Source of the DNA: CAIMWS01 sp964409245
GTDB taxonomy: Bacteria > Verrucomicrobiota > Verrucomicrobiia > Limisphaerales > UBA1319
Assembly: GCA_964409245.1 (NCBI GenBank)
Contig: CAYPCQ010000015.1
Span: 30,720 to 94,719 of the forward strand
Direction: 5' to 3'
DNA length: 64,000 bases
Shown: positions 18,801-28,503 of the stretch, piece after piece
How positions within the stretch are numbered: position 1 is the stretch's first letter
Layout: every line of letters starts with the position of its first letter
Program-made: the position numbers and the translations under genes
The notes under the pieces: model-generated
Seen by the model: the letters and a program-made list of their open reading frames with translations, nothing else
Told to the model about the DNA's origin: nothing
Databases searched by the model: none

Positions 18801-18962
18801 GCCGCGGCCCGCGTCACGGTCAATGGCCGGTATGCGGGTGGATTCATCGGCCTGCCGCTCCGGCTGGACGTGACGGCGCACCTGAAACCCGGCGCCAATG
18901 CGCTGCTGATTGAACCCTTCGCCCCCAAAACCGCGCGCCTGGCGGTTTACCCGGTGAAATAA
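15873..18962 (+). CDS. Exported GH106-related glycoside hydrolase
   Basis: Protein of 1029 aa with a signal peptide (MKKIWHASWLVVSSVLSLGAAE). The N-terminal half has the barrel phrases of GH106-like enzymes: WIFDEKWWPSGEMGGKV near 112 and GFFYDEPETHGDWGAE near 246. A beta-sandwich module at about 765-900 (WVWYPEGNPGQSAPPGACYF, TADNSFHLFINGRD) resembles galactose-binding domains, and a terminal small sandwich ends the protein. GH106 members are alpha-L-rhamnosidases; the activity of this one is inferred. It is followed after 15 nt by a second GH106-type gene, so the two are very likely co-transcribed. It lacks the C-terminal GH106 domain found in its neighbour. Confidence 0.7.
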   Translation: MKKIWHASWLVVSSVLSLGAAEPAMDILEKQFRELPGEARQWTGPLFWLHGDESQERLEMYVGKVAEGGNGTFTAESRPHKDWLGETWFRDLAICLEAAKKNGLKMWIFDEKWWPSGEMGGKVPQAYGSKRLVASATNVKGPAKFQAPGCGGAQFIGVVAGRTTAAGLDGASLVDLRGQVRDGTLTWEAPAGDWQILNFSWASRISGSRYLVDGASRESVDWYIRTVYQPHYDRFKEEFGRNILGFFYDEPETHGDWGAEVLAVLAERQVDWKRALVAWKAKLAGEEQAAARYQYQQALAEAWGRTLYGGLTRWCEERGVKSIGHWLEHRNEYLSQDLCAGDMFPLQKYSSMGGIDAVFAQFRMGQRVANDPPCWQTPKLGSSITHAYGKPDDITMVEIFGARGQDLTYPEMKWWTDHMHVSGVNFHIPHSFNPRSPYDTDCPPYFYNGGFEPRWPLYRVYADYTSRLSVMLTGGRHVCPVALLYLGGSAHFGKVILPDQMSEALQDALYDCDWLPYDVFEQDMRVEGKSLRLRNENYPILVVPAVEVIPYAALAKVKAFYESGGTVVAHGWLPTQSATLGKTAADIAALREAVWGAPQPGLRVCRENAAGGRSYLLPARPTPEQLQQVLAGGAGLHPTLEVLEGRTDHWLHVLHRVKAGRDLFFIANQNHQGAARNFRFRIQAAGVPELWDAMRNEITTLPFTRQGQAVELTLNMQPNESALLVFQPEARSVPAHLEAGSGTPSQVIPIARQAAPPPVEPRLEKTSALGDLFEGGAWVWYPEGNPGQSAPPGACYFRKTINLPGGAITKADFAGTADNSFHLFINGRDAGHGDESSEGWRNPVQLPVASLLKPGVNQLAIEAVNATDQASPAGLLGRLQIQFDNGGTQQVRVDHTWKASRTGGRGWNLADFDDTAWPAAKVAARFGGSPWGRLTAGQLTLSPVKADPFVGRCEWPAGASLDQKRVYLEVEDLAPEAAARVTVNGRYAGGFIGLPLRLDVTAHLKPGANALLIEPFAPKTARLAVYPVK

Positions 18963-18977
18963 CCGCGAAGCCACACC

Positions 18978-21900
18978 ATGAAAACGATCCCTGCCTGGCT
19001 CGGCCTGGGCGCCCTGGCGCTGGCCACCGGTTTGGCCCCCGCCGCTGCAACCGCTTCGGAAACCCAGCCGGCGGCCGATTTGCGCGCCGCCTTCGCCGCG
19101 CCGCCGCGCGCGGCGCGGCCCTGGGTCTATTGGTTCTGGATGGATGGCAACCTGAGCCGCGAGGGCATCACCGCGGACCTGGAGGCCATGGCGCGGGCGG
19201 GCCTGGGCGGGGTGATCATCATGGAGGTGGACGTGGGCGTGCCCAAGGGGCCGGTCAAATTCATGAGCCCCGAGTGGCGGCAGCTGTTCAAGCACGTGGT
19301 GCGCGAAGCCGAGCGGCTGGGGCTGCAGATCACGCTCAACGCCGGGCCGGGCTGGACCGGCAGCGGCGGCCCGTGGGTGAAGCCGGAGCAGTCGATGCAG
19401 CACCTGGTGGCCAGCGCGGTGGAGGTGGCGGGCCCGGGCCAATTCCGCGACCGCCTGCCGCAGCCCAAACGCCGCCCGGCCTTTTTCGGCGATGGCAATC
19501 TGCCGGCCGCGCTGGAAAAAGCGAAGAACGAGTTCTACCGCGACGTGGTGGTGCTGGCCTGCCCCACGCCGGACCAGCCGGCCACCATCGGCGATATCGA
19601 TGAAAAGGCCAATTACGTGCGCGCCCCCTATTCCTCGCAGCCCGGGGTCCGGCCCTGTTTCACTTCCCCGGCCCAATATCCGGAGCTGCCGGCAGGCGCG
19701 GTCATCCCCTCGGCCCGCATCCTGGACCTGACCAGCCGGATGGACCAGGAGGGCCGGCTGGATTGGGAAATCCCGGCGGGGAAGTGGACGATCCTGCGGT
19801 TTGGCCGCACCAGCACCGGCGCCAACACCCGCCCCGCCCCGGCCCCCGGCGTGGGCCTGGAGTGCGACAAGCTCGACCCGGCCGCCCTGGACGCGCATTA
19901 CGAGGCGTTCATCGGCGCCTTGCTGCGCGAGATCGGCCCGCGCGAAAGCTCCGCCGATGCGGGCTGGAACTCCCTGCACATCGACAGCTGGGAGATGGGG
20001 GCGCAAAACTGGACCGCCGCCTTCCGCGAAGAATTCCAGCGCCGCCGGGGCTACGACCTGCTGCGGTACCTGCCCACCCTGACCGGCCGGGTGGTGGACA
20101 GCCTGGAAGTGTCTGAGCGGTTTCTGTGGGACCTCCGGCAAACCGTCTCGGAAATGATCATCGCCAACCATGCCACCCACCTCAAGAACCTGGGCCGGGA
20201 AGATTGGTTCAAACTGTCCATCGAGCCGTACGACATGACGCCGTGCGCCGACGTCAGCCTGGGCGGGGTGGCGGATGTGCCGATGTGCGAGTTCTGGATG
20301 TATGGTTTCAACACTTTCTTCAGCGTGTTCGAATCCGCCTCGGCGGCCCACACCCTGGGCCGGCCCATCGTGGCGGCGGAGGCTTTCACCTCCGGCGACG
20401 CGGAGCGCTGGCTGGCCCATCCCGCGTCGATGAAGCCGCTGGGCGATTGGGCGCTGAGCGCCGGCATCAACCGGATCGTCTTCCACCGCTACCAGCACCA
20501 GCCCTGGCTGGACCGCCGGCCCGGCATGACCATGGGCTCCATTGGCATCCATTGGGAGCGCACCCAAACCTGGTGGGACATGGTCCCGGCCTACCACAGC
20601 TACCTGGCCCGCTGCCAGCACCTGCTGCGCCAGGGATTGCCCGTGGCCGATATCTGCTACCTCGTGGCGGAGGGCGCCCCCCAGGTGTTCCGCCCGCCCA
20701 GCTCCGCCATCCCGGGCAATCCGCCCGAGCGCCCCGGCTATAATTTCGACGGCTGCGCGCCCGAGGTGCTGCTGGCCGGCATGTCGGTGGCGGATGGCCG
20801 GCTGGTGCTGCCCGGCGGCATGAGCTACCGGGTGCTGGTCCTGCCCGAGCGCGAGACGATCACCCCCGCCCTGCTGCGCAAGGTGCGGGATCTGGTGGCG
20901 GCGGGCGCCACCGTGGTGGGCCCCCGGCCGCTCAAATCCCCCAGCCTCGGGGATTTTCCCCGGTGCGACACGGAAATCCAGCAGCTGGCCGGCGAGCTTT
21001 GGGGCGATTGCGACGGGCAAAAAATCACCGGACACCGCCTGGGCGCGGGCTGCGTGGTGTGGGAGCGCGGCCCAGTGGCGGAAGCCCGCCCGGAACCCCG
21101 GAATCCCCTCGCCTCCGCCCGGTGGGTCTGGCACGCGGAGGGCAATCCCGCCGCCAGCGCGCCGGTGGGCAAACGCTATTTCCGCCGCTCCTTCAGCCTG
21201 CCCGGGGGCGCCCCGGTGGCGGCCGCCGTGCTCCACCTGACAGCGGATAATTCCTTCGAAGCGTGGGTCAACGGCCACCGCGCCGGCGTGGGCGACAACT
21301 TCCATGAGACGTTCCCGCTGGACGTGAAAGCGATGCTGAAGCCGGGCACCAACCAGCTAACCATCCTGGGGGAAAACGGCGGTGAGGCCCCCAATCCCGC
21401 CGGCTTGATCGCCTGCCTGGAGATCCGCTTCCAGGACGGCAGCACCCGTCAAATCGTCACCGACCGCCAATGGGTATCCACCACCACGGCCCCCGCATCC
21501 TGGCTGGGGGACGCTGCGCCCCCGGGCCAATGGACGGCCGCGCTGGAGTTGGGCGCGCAGGACATGCCCCCCTGGAACCGGGGCGGCAACCCGGCGCCAC
21601 CGCCGCCGGAGCAATATTGCAGCTACCCGGTGGTGGCGGGAATCCTGGGCCGCCTGGGCCTGGCCCCCGATTTCGAGTCGGACGGACCGCTCCGCTGCGC
21701 CCACCGCCGCGTGGGGGAGGCCGATTTCTACTTCGTCGCCAGCCGGGCGGACCAGGGCATCCAGGCTAGCTGCACCTTCCGCGTGTCCGGCAAAACGCCC
21801 GAATTATGGGATCCGGTGAATGGCTCGGTTCGCCCGCTGCCGGAATTCCAAACCCGGGACGGCCGCACCACGATCCCGCTGCGGTTCGCGCCGCACCAAT

Positions 21901-22472
21901 CGTTCTTCGTGGTGTTCCAGCCCGGAGCCACGACGGCCGCCACCGGGTTGGGCCGGAATTTCCCGGAGGCCGCGCCGCTGGCCACCCTGGCCGGGCCCTG
22001 GGAGGTCGCCTTCGATCCCCAGTGGGGTGGCCCGGCAAAGGTCCAGTTCCAGGCGCTGGATGACTGGAGCCAGCGGCCCGAGGAGGGGATTCGCTATTAC
22101 TCCGGCGTGGCGGTTTACCGCCAAAGCTTCAGCTTGGCGGCGGATCTCCTGGAGCCCAAGACGGATCCCGCCAGCCGGCTCTTCCTCGATCTCGGCACCG
22201 TCCGGAACCTGGCGCGGGTGCGCCTCAACGGGCGGGATCTGGGCGTGGTGTGGTGCGCGCCGTGGCGGGTGGAGATCACCGGGGTGGTCCAGCCCACGGA
22301 CAACCGGCTGGAGATCGAGGTGGCCAACCTGTGGCCCAACCGCCTGATCGGGGACCAATTCCTGCCCCCGGAAAAGCGCCTCACCTGGTCCACTTGGAAT
22401 CCCTATACGAAGCGCTCCCCGCTGCTCGAATCCGGCTTGCGCGGGCCGGTGACCGTCACGGTCCTGCGTTAG
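18978..22472 (+). CDS. GH106 alpha-L-rhamnosidase-like protein
   Basis: Protein of 1164 aa with a signal peptide. The start of the catalytic region, RPWVYWFWMDGNLSREGITA at about 47-66, followed by MARAGLGGVIIMEVDVGVPKG, is typical of GH106, as is LHIDSWEMGAQNWTAAFREE at about 332-351. A galactose-binding-like sandwich is inserted at about 710-840 (WVWHAEGNPAASAP, TADNSFEAWVNGH), and the usual GH106 C-terminal beta domain follows (LGTVRNLARVRLNGRDLG, VEITGVVQPTDNRLEIEVAN). The enzyme likely removes terminal rhamnose from pectin-like or algal polysaccharide in the periplasm or outside the cell. It sits in tandem with a related gene. Confidence 0.88.
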   Translation: MKTIPAWLGLGALALATGLAPAAATASETQPAADLRAAFAAPPRAARPWVYWFWMDGNLSREGITADLEAMARAGLGGVIIMEVDVGVPKGPVKFMSPEWRQLFKHVVREAERLGLQITLNAGPGWTGSGGPWVKPEQSMQHLVASAVEVAGPGQFRDRLPQPKRRPAFFGDGNLPAALEKAKNEFYRDVVVLACPTPDQPATIGDIDEKANYVRAPYSSQPGVRPCFTSPAQYPELPAGAVIPSARILDLTSRMDQEGRLDWEIPAGKWTILRFGRTSTGANTRPAPAPGVGLECDKLDPAALDAHYEAFIGALLREIGPRESSADAGWNSLHIDSWEMGAQNWTAAFREEFQRRRGYDLLRYLPTLTGRVVDSLEVSERFLWDLRQTVSEMIIANHATHLKNLGREDWFKLSIEPYDMTPCADVSLGGVADVPMCEFWMYGFNTFFSVFESASAAHTLGRPIVAAEAFTSGDAERWLAHPASMKPLGDWALSAGINRIVFHRYQHQPWLDRRPGMTMGSIGIHWERTQTWWDMVPAYHSYLARCQHLLRQGLPVADICYLVAEGAPQVFRPPSSAIPGNPPERPGYNFDGCAPEVLLAGMSVADGRLVLPGGMSYRVLVLPERETITPALLRKVRDLVAAGATVVGPRPLKSPSLGDFPRCDTEIQQLAGELWGDCDGQKITGHRLGAGCVVWERGPVAEARPEPRNPLASARWVWHAEGNPAASAPVGKRYFRRSFSLPGGAPVAAAVLHLTADNSFEAWVNGHRAGVGDNFHETFPLDVKAMLKPGTNQLTILGENGGEAPNPAGLIACLEIRFQDGSTRQIVTDRQWVSTTTAPASWLGDAAPPGQWTAALELGAQDMPPWNRGGNPAPPPPEQYCSYPVVAGILGRLGLAPDFESDGPLRCAHRRVGEADFYFVASRADQGIQASCTFRVSGKTPELWDPVNGSVRPLPEFQTRDGRTTIPLRFAPHQSFFVVFQPGATTAATGLGRNFPEAAPLATLAGPWEVAFDPQWGGPAKVQFQALDDWSQRPEEGIRYYSGVAVYRQSFSLAADLLEPKTDPASRLFLDLGTVRNLARVRLNGRDLGVVWCAPWRVEITGVVQPTDNRLEIEVANLWPNRLIGDQFLPPEKRLTWSTWNPYTKRSPLLESGLRGPVTVTVLR

Positions 22473-22578
22473 CCGGGCCCCGATCCGGGAGCCGGCTGCC
22501 CCGCCCACCCGCGGCCCGCCGCGAATGTCTTGCGCCGGGCCGCTGAAGCAGGTAAGACAGGCCGCCTGAAGGGAGCAA

Positions 22579-25500
22579 ATGCGCGAAAAAAATTTCCATC
22601 TCCGCCAGGGATTGGCGGCCAGCATCCTCGCCTGCCTGTTGCCAGCCATCGCGCCGGCCCGGGGGGACAGCGTCGTCGTATTCAACGAGGTCATGTACCA
22701 TCCCGGGAGCGGGGATCTCCGGGGGGAATGGGTGGAACTCTACAACCAGCTGGCGGTCAATGTGGACCTGTCCGGCTGGTCCATTTCCGGCGGCATCCAA
22801 TACCGGTTCGCCGAGGGCACGGTCATTCCCGGGGGCGGATATCTGGTCCTGGCCCTGCTGCCCGCCGAGCTGAAGGCCGCGGCCGGGGTGACGAATATTT
22901 GGGGGCCGTTCACCGGCCGGCTGGCCAACGGCGGCGACACCCTGCGGCTGCGCAACAACAACGACCGCCTCATGGATGAGCTGGCCTACGGCGTGGAAGG
23001 CGACTGGCCCGTGGGCCCGGATGGCTCGGGCGTGTCGCTGGCCAAGCTCGACGAGGAGAGGGCCAGCGGCCCGGCCCGCAGTTGGACCGTCAGCGCCGCG
23101 GCCGGCGGCACCCCGGGCCGGCGGAATTTCCCCCTGAAAACCTGCGAAACCACCACCACCACCCCGGTTTCCCTGAACAGCGCCTGGAGCTATGAGAATA
23201 CCGGCCTCCAGCCCCCGTCCAACTGGTGCGAGCCCGGCTTCGACGACCGCGCCTGGGCCGTGGGCCAGGGCCTGTTCCAATCCGGCGGCGCCACCCCGCC
23301 CATCGGCGATCCGCAGCGCATCCCCACGGTGTTCAGCACCGGGGTGGGCGCCGATGGCGTGGCCCTGGCGCCGGGCGCCGCTGATCCCCACTACCTGCTC
23401 ACCCAATCCGCGCAGCCCATCACCCCGGCGCCACCGGTCCCGGCCACGGTGATCCAGGGCCATCCCGCCTGGGCTGCGGCCGATGCCGTTTCCGGCTGGA
23501 TCGGCCCGGTGAATCCCGGCGCCACCAGCATCGCCGCCGGCAGCTATCGCTACCGCACCACCTTTGTGCTGGACGGGTTCGATGCGGCCACGGCGTCGCT
23601 CACGATCAACGTCTGGGCGGACAACCGCCTGAACAGCGTGCTGTTCAACGGGGTCTCCAAAGCCTTCAGCTATGTGGGCTTCGCCACCATGAGCGGCGAC
23701 TTCATCCTCAACAGCGGGTTTGTGGCCGGAACCAACACCCTCGAATTCCTGGCCAACAACGATGATTCCGGGGCGAATCCTGGCGGCTTCCGCGCCAAGG
23801 TGACCGGCACCGCCCGCCAGCGCATGACGGTGAACACCCAATTGCCCGGCAGCCAGCCGACCCGCTATTTCCGCAGCCGGTTTGTGCTCAACAGCCAGCC
23901 CCAGGTGGCCGCCGTGCAGCTGGGCGCAGTCGTCGCGGACGGCGCCGTGTTTTACCTGAACGGGACGGAGGTCCGCCGGTGGAACCTGCCGGAGGGGCCG
24001 GTGGATGCCGCCACGCCCGCCCTATCGAACGTGGCCAGCGCCACGCTGGTGGGCCCGTTCCTGCTGCCCGGATCCGCGCTGCGGCTGGGAACCAACGTGC
24101 TGGCGGTGGAAGTCCATACCGCGGGCGCCACCCCGGATTGCCTGTTTGGGGCGGAGGTGTCGCTCACCACCACGAACCTCCTGGCGCCGCCGCCCATCAC
24201 CCTGGCCTTGAATGAGTGCGCCTCCGCCACCAACGGCGATTTCTGGGTGGAGCTGATCAACTACGGGACGGATGCGCTGGAGCTGGAAGGGTGCGAATTG
24301 AGCGTGGCCGGCGGCCTCCCGGAGCGGCGGTTTGTGCTGCCCGCCCAAAGCCTGGCGCCCGGCGCCCTGGCGCAGCTCAGCCAGGCCGCCCTTGGCTTTG
24401 GCGCCGCCCCGGGCGACCGGGTTTTCCTCCACCGCCCGGGCCGGCTCAGCCTCCTGGATGCCGTGGTGGCCAAGCGCAAGCTGCGCGGCCGGTGGCCCGA
24501 TGGCACCGGGCCATGGTGGTATCCGGCGCGGCCCACCCCCGGGGCGTCGAATGCCTTCGAGCTCCAGCGGGAGGTGGTCTTCAACGAAATCATGTACCAT
24601 GCGCCGGTGCCGGTGCCGGTGCCGGTGGCCACCGTGGCCGAGCCCCATGAAACCACGCTGCTGCCGGCCACCGCCCGCTGGCGCTACAACCAGACAGGAT
24701 CCAACCTCGGGAATGGCTGGAGCGCCCCGGCTTACGATGACCACGCCTGGCCGGAAGGGGCGGCCCTGCTCTACGTGGAAGACGCCGCCCTGCCCGAGCC
24801 CAAAAACACTGCCCTGGCGCTCGGCCCGCTGACTTTTTATTTCCGCACGGCCTTTGTCTTCGACGGCAACACCAATGGCCTGGAGCTCCGGCTGCGCACC
24901 GTCCTGGATGATGGCGCGGTGTTTTACCTCAACGGCGCGGAAGCCTGCCGGGTGAACATGGCCGAGGGGGCCGTGGATTATTCGACCCTGGCTTCCACCG
25001 GGGTTGGGGACGCTGTGTACCTGGGGCCATTCACGCTCCCCATCACCAACCTGGTCCGCGGCACGAACCTCCTGGCCGTGGAAGTCCACCAGGCCGCGGC
25101 CGCCAGCAGCGACGTGGTCCTCGGCGCCGAGCTGGTGGCCAGCTATTCGGCCACCACCAACGCCCCCGTGGCCCAGGATGCGGAAGCGTGGGTCGAATTG
25201 TTCAACCGCGGCGCCCAGCCAGTCGACCTGGCGGGCTGGCAATTGGCCCATGACATCGATTTCCCGTTCCCGGCGGGGACCGTGCTTCCCCCCGGCGGCT
25301 TCCTGGTGGTGGCCAGGGATCCCAGCCTCCTGCAGGCCAAATATCCCGGGCTCGCGGTGCTGGGCCCCCTCGGCGGTTCCTTGCGGCATCGCGGCGGCCA
25401 CTTGCAGCTGCTGGATGCCAGTGGCAACCCGGCCAATGAACTCCGCTATTATGATGCCAAGCCCTGGCCCGCCTATGCCGATGGCGGCGGCTCCAGCCTG

Positions 25501-28500
25501 GAGCTGCGCGATCCCTGGGCGGACAACTCCCGGCCGGAGGCCTGGGCCGCCAGCCTGAATGCCAGCCGCTCCGCCTGGAGCAATTACACCTGCCGGGCGG
25601 TCGCCAGCAATGTCCTCGGCCCCACCCAATGGAAGGAATTCGTGATCGGCCTGCTGGAGGCCGGCGAGTGTTTGATCGACAATTTATCCGTGGTGGAGAA
25701 TCCCACCGGCACCCGGGTGGCCATGCTGCAGAATGGCGGGTTCGAGACCGGCCTCACCGCCTGGCGCGCCCTGGGCAATCACAGCGCCAGCCGGGTGGAG
25801 GTGGACCCGGACAATCCCACCAACCACGTTTTGCACCTGGTGTCCACCGGGCCCACCGAGCACCTGCATAACCACCTGGAAACCACCCTCGCCAGCGGGC
25901 GCTCCGTGGTGGATGGCCGGGAATACGAAGTGTCTTTCCGGGCCAAATGGCTCGCGGGCAACAACCGCCTGAACACCCGGCTGTATTTCAACCGGGTGGC
26001 CAGGACCTTTTCCCTGGCCTTGCCCGGCCGCTATGGCACGCCCGGGGCCGCCAATTCCACCAGCAGCACCAACCTCGGGCCGGCCTTCTTCGGCCTTGCC
26101 CACAGCCCCTTGGTGCCCAAGGCCGGCGAGCCGGTCACCATCAAGGTGAGCGCCTGGGATCCCCAGGGGGTGGCGGCCATGGACCTCCGGTGGGTGGTGA
26201 ACCGTTCGGCCGGCGGCCCCCTGCCCATGGCGGCGGGGGCGTTCTCCACCTCCCATCCCGGCTACCGGGAATATGCCGCCACCATCCCGGGCCAGACCGC
26301 AGGCACGGTGGTCCAGTTCCATGTGCAGGCCACCGACAGCCTGGGCGCCTCCGCCATGTTCCCCGCCGCCGGGCCGCAATCCCGCGCTTTGTTCAAGGTG
26401 GACGAAGGCAAGGCGGCCATGCCCCTGGTCCACCGGTTCCGACTCCTGTTGACCGCGGCCGATACCAGCCTGCTGCACGCCCTGACCAACGTGATGAGCA
26501 ATGACCGCCTCGGCGCCACCGTGATCTACGACGATCGGGAGGCATTTTACGATGCCGGCATCCACCTGCAGAGCAGCGAGCGCGGGCGCGATCAAACGAC
26601 GCGCGTCGGGTTTTCCGTGCAATTCCCCGCGGACCAGCTTTTCCGCGGGGCGCAGAATGTGCTCACCTTCGACCGTTCCGGGGGTTATGCGGGCGTGGGC
26701 GGGCGCCAGGGGGAAATCCTCCTCTGGCAGGCGATCAACCACGCCGGCGGCATTCCCGGCTTCCAGTGCGACCTTGCCCAGGTGTTCGCCCCGCGCACCC
26801 AGGAGGATGGCCCCTGCCTGCTGCGCATGTCCGCCTACGATGCGGACTGGCTGGACAGCCAGTATCCGAACGGCGCCGAGGGCAGCGTCCACACCGTGGA
26901 GCTGATCTACTATCCCACCACCACCCTGACCGGAAACGCCCAGGCGCCCAAGCTGCCGGAGCCGGATGAGGTCATCAACGTGGAGATCCAAAACTGGGGC
27001 AATGACCCGGAGAATTACCGCTGGATTTTCCTGCAGGAAAACCATGCCGAGGTGGACGATTACCGGCCCATGATCGCCCTGGCCAAGGCGTTCAGCCTCA
27101 CCGGCGCCGCTTTGGAGACCCAGACCCGCCAGCTGATGGACCTCGATGAATGGATGCGCACCCTGGCGTTCAAGGCCTTCACCGGCGACGGCGATAACTT
27201 CACTTATGGCTATACCCACAATTGGAAGATTTATTTCCGGCCCGGGGATGGCAAAGCCTTGGGCTTCCCGTGGGACATGGATTACGCCTTCGCGCAGGGC
27301 ACCGACGCGGCCTTCCCCGGCTCCGGTTCACCGAACACCTATAAGATCGTGAAGCTGCCGGACAATTTCCGCCGCTACAACCACCATCTGCTGGATATCC
27401 TCACCACCACGGTCAATGCCACTTACCTGAAGCCCTGGGCCACGCACTTTGCGAAGCTCGTGGGGGAAGATTGGACGAGCGAGGTGAATTACCTCCAGCA
27501 GCGCGCCACCTTCATCCGGAATTCGCTGCCTTCCAATGTCGCCTTCGCCATCACCAGCAACAGCGGCAAGGACTTCGCCACCGCCAAGGACCAGGTCACC
27601 CTCACCGGCACCGCGCCCCTCACGGTGGGCGGCATCACCGTCAACGGCCTCCGGGCGGCGGTCACCTGGACCAGCCTGAGCAATTGGTCGCTCTCCGTCC
27701 CGTTGCCGGGCAATGTCAACCTGCTGGCGCTCCAGGGATTGGATGCCCGCGGCAACCCGCTCACCAATTACCTCGACACCATCACCGTGACCAACACCGT
27801 CCAGCCCGCGCTGCTCTCCGTGGTCTTCAATGAATGGATGGCCGCCAATGCCGGGCCCGGCGGCGTGGCCGATCCCGCCAGCGGCCACTTCCCGGATTGG
27901 TTTGAATTGTACAATCCGAACCCCGCGCCGGTGAACCTCGCCGGGTATCTGCTGGCGGATTCCCTGTCCCTGGCGGCCCCCTGGGTGATCCCCACCAACA
28001 CGGTCATCGGCTCCAATGGTTTCCTGCTGGTCTGGGCGGATGGCGCCACCAACCTCAACACCCTTTCCAACCGGCTCGACCTGCACGCCGGATTCCGCCT
28101 GAACAAAAACGGCGATGCCCTCAGCCTGCTGGCGCCCAATGGCGCGGTCCAGCACTCGGTCGCCTTCGGGCCGCAGCTTCCGAATATCAGCCAGGGCTTT
28201 TATCCCGACGGCAACACCAATGCCATCCTGAGCCTGGCCAACTGGACGCCGGGGGCGGCGAACCAGCTGGGCTTGCCGCCGCTGCAAATCGGGAAAGCGA
28301 GCCTGGATGCGGCGGGCGTTTTTTCCTTTGAGTTCGGCGCCATCCCGGGCCGCGCCTATATGGTGGAATACAAGGAGGCGCTGGATGCCCCGGCCTGGAC
28401 GCCCCTCGGCGGCTACCGCACCGCGGCGGGCCCAACCCTCGCCATCACCGACGTCGTGGCTGGTTCCAACCGGCGTTTCTACCGGGTGGTGTTGGCGCCC

Positions 28501-28503
28501 TGA
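22579..28503 (+). CDS. Giant exported lamin-tail / CotH-kinase-like protein
   Basis: Protein of 1974 aa with a signal peptide ending near APARG; a good aagggag site precedes the ATG. Lamin-tail domains are seen at about 33-165 (VVVFNEVMYHPG...GEWVELYNQ), 538-660, 664-970 (split by a beta-sandwich) and 1745-1890 (VVFNEWMAANAG...FPDWFELYN). Galactose-binding-like sandwiches lie between them, with a CBM-like region near 1050-1140. A CotH-like region spans about 1275-1650 (DAGIHLQSSERGRD, GFPWDMDYAFAQ). The C-terminal domain ends in RRFYRVVLAP, a pattern common in exported Verrucomicrobia proteins. CotH proteins are atypical protein kinases, but activity here is unproven. A surface adhesion or substrate-binding role is plausible. 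Confidence 0.88.
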   Translation: MREKNFHLRQGLAASILACLLPAIAPARGDSVVVFNEVMYHPGSGDLRGEWVELYNQLAVNVDLSGWSISGGIQYRFAEGTVIPGGGYLVLALLPAELKAAAGVTNIWGPFTGRLANGGDTLRLRNNNDRLMDELAYGVEGDWPVGPDGSGVSLAKLDEERASGPARSWTVSAAAGGTPGRRNFPLKTCETTTTTPVSLNSAWSYENTGLQPPSNWCEPGFDDRAWAVGQGLFQSGGATPPIGDPQRIPTVFSTGVGADGVALAPGAADPHYLLTQSAQPITPAPPVPATVIQGHPAWAAADAVSGWIGPVNPGATSIAAGSYRYRTTFVLDGFDAATASLTINVWADNRLNSVLFNGVSKAFSYVGFATMSGDFILNSGFVAGTNTLEFLANNDDSGANPGGFRAKVTGTARQRMTVNTQLPGSQPTRYFRSRFVLNSQPQVAAVQLGAVVADGAVFYLNGTEVRRWNLPEGPVDAATPALSNVASATLVGPFLLPGSALRLGTNVLAVEVHTAGATPDCLFGAEVSLTTTNLLAPPPITLALNECASATNGDFWVELINYGTDALELEGCELSVAGGLPERRFVLPAQSLAPGALAQLSQAALGFGAAPGDRVFLHRPGRLSLLDAVVAKRKLRGRWPDGTGPWWYPARPTPGASNAFELQREVVFNEIMYHAPVPVPVPVATVAEPHETTLLPATARWRYNQTGSNLGNGWSAPAYDDHAWPEGAALLYVEDAALPEPKNTALALGPLTFYFRTAFVFDGNTNGLELRLRTVLDDGAVFYLNGAEACRVNMAEGAVDYSTLASTGVGDAVYLGPFTLPITNLVRGTNLLAVEVHQAAAASSDVVLGAELVASYSATTNAPVAQDAEAWVELFNRGAQPVDLAGWQLAHDIDFPFPAGTVLPPGGFLVVARDPSLLQAKYPGLAVLGPLGGSLRHRGGHLQLLDASGNPANELRYYDAKPWPAYADGGGSSLELRDPWADNSRPEAWAASLNASRSAWSNYTCRAVASNVLGPTQWKEFVIGLLEAGECLIDNLSVVENPTGTRVAMLQNGGFETGLTAWRALGNHSASRVEVDPDNPTNHVLHLVSTGPTEHLHNHLETTLASGRSVVDGREYEVSFRAKWLAGNNRLNTRLYFNRVARTFSLALPGRYGTPGAANSTSSTNLGPAFFGLAHSPLVPKAGEPVTIKVSAWDPQGVAAMDLRWVVNRSAGGPLPMAAGAFSTSHPGYREYAATIPGQTAGTVVQFHVQATDSLGASAMFPAAGPQSRALFKVDEGKAAMPLVHRFRLLLTAADTSLLHALTNVMSNDRLGATVIYDDREAFYDAGIHLQSSERGRDQTTRVGFSVQFPADQLFRGAQNVLTFDRSGGYAGVGGRQGEILLWQAINHAGGIPGFQCDLAQVFAPRTQEDGPCLLRMSAYDADWLDSQYPNGAEGSVHTVELIYYPTTTLTGNAQAPKLPEPDEVINVEIQNWGNDPENYRWIFLQENHAEVDDYRPMIALAKAFSLTGAALETQTRQLMDLDEWMRTLAFKAFTGDGDNFTYGYTHNWKIYFRPGDGKALGFPWDMDYAFAQGTDAAFPGSGSPNTYKIVKLPDNFRRYNHHLLDILTTTVNATYLKPWATHFAKLVGEDWTSEVNYLQQRATFIRNSLPSNVAFAITSNSGKDFATAKDQVTLTGTAPLTVGGITVNGLRAAVTWTSLSNWSLSVPLPGNVNLLALQGLDARGNPLTNYLDTITVTNTVQPALLSVVFNEWMAANAGPGGVADPASGHFPDWFELYNPNPAPVNLAGYLLADSLSLAAPWVIPTNTVIGSNGFLLVWADGATNLNTLSNRLDLHAGFRLNKNGDALSLLAPNGAVQHSVAFGPQLPNISQGFYPDGNTNAILSLANWTPGAANQLGLPPLQIGKASLDAAGVFSFEFGAIPGRAYMVEYKEALDAPAWTPLGGYRTAAGPTLAITDVVAGSNRRFYRVVLAP

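Noticed and set aside
15693..21305. A 1870-codon open frame on the minus strand opposite the two GH106-type genes
   Set aside because: It is antisense to clearly coding, GC-rich genes; its translation is rich in Gly, Ala, Arg, His and Pro with no domain pattern. Such frames arise from third-position GC bias.
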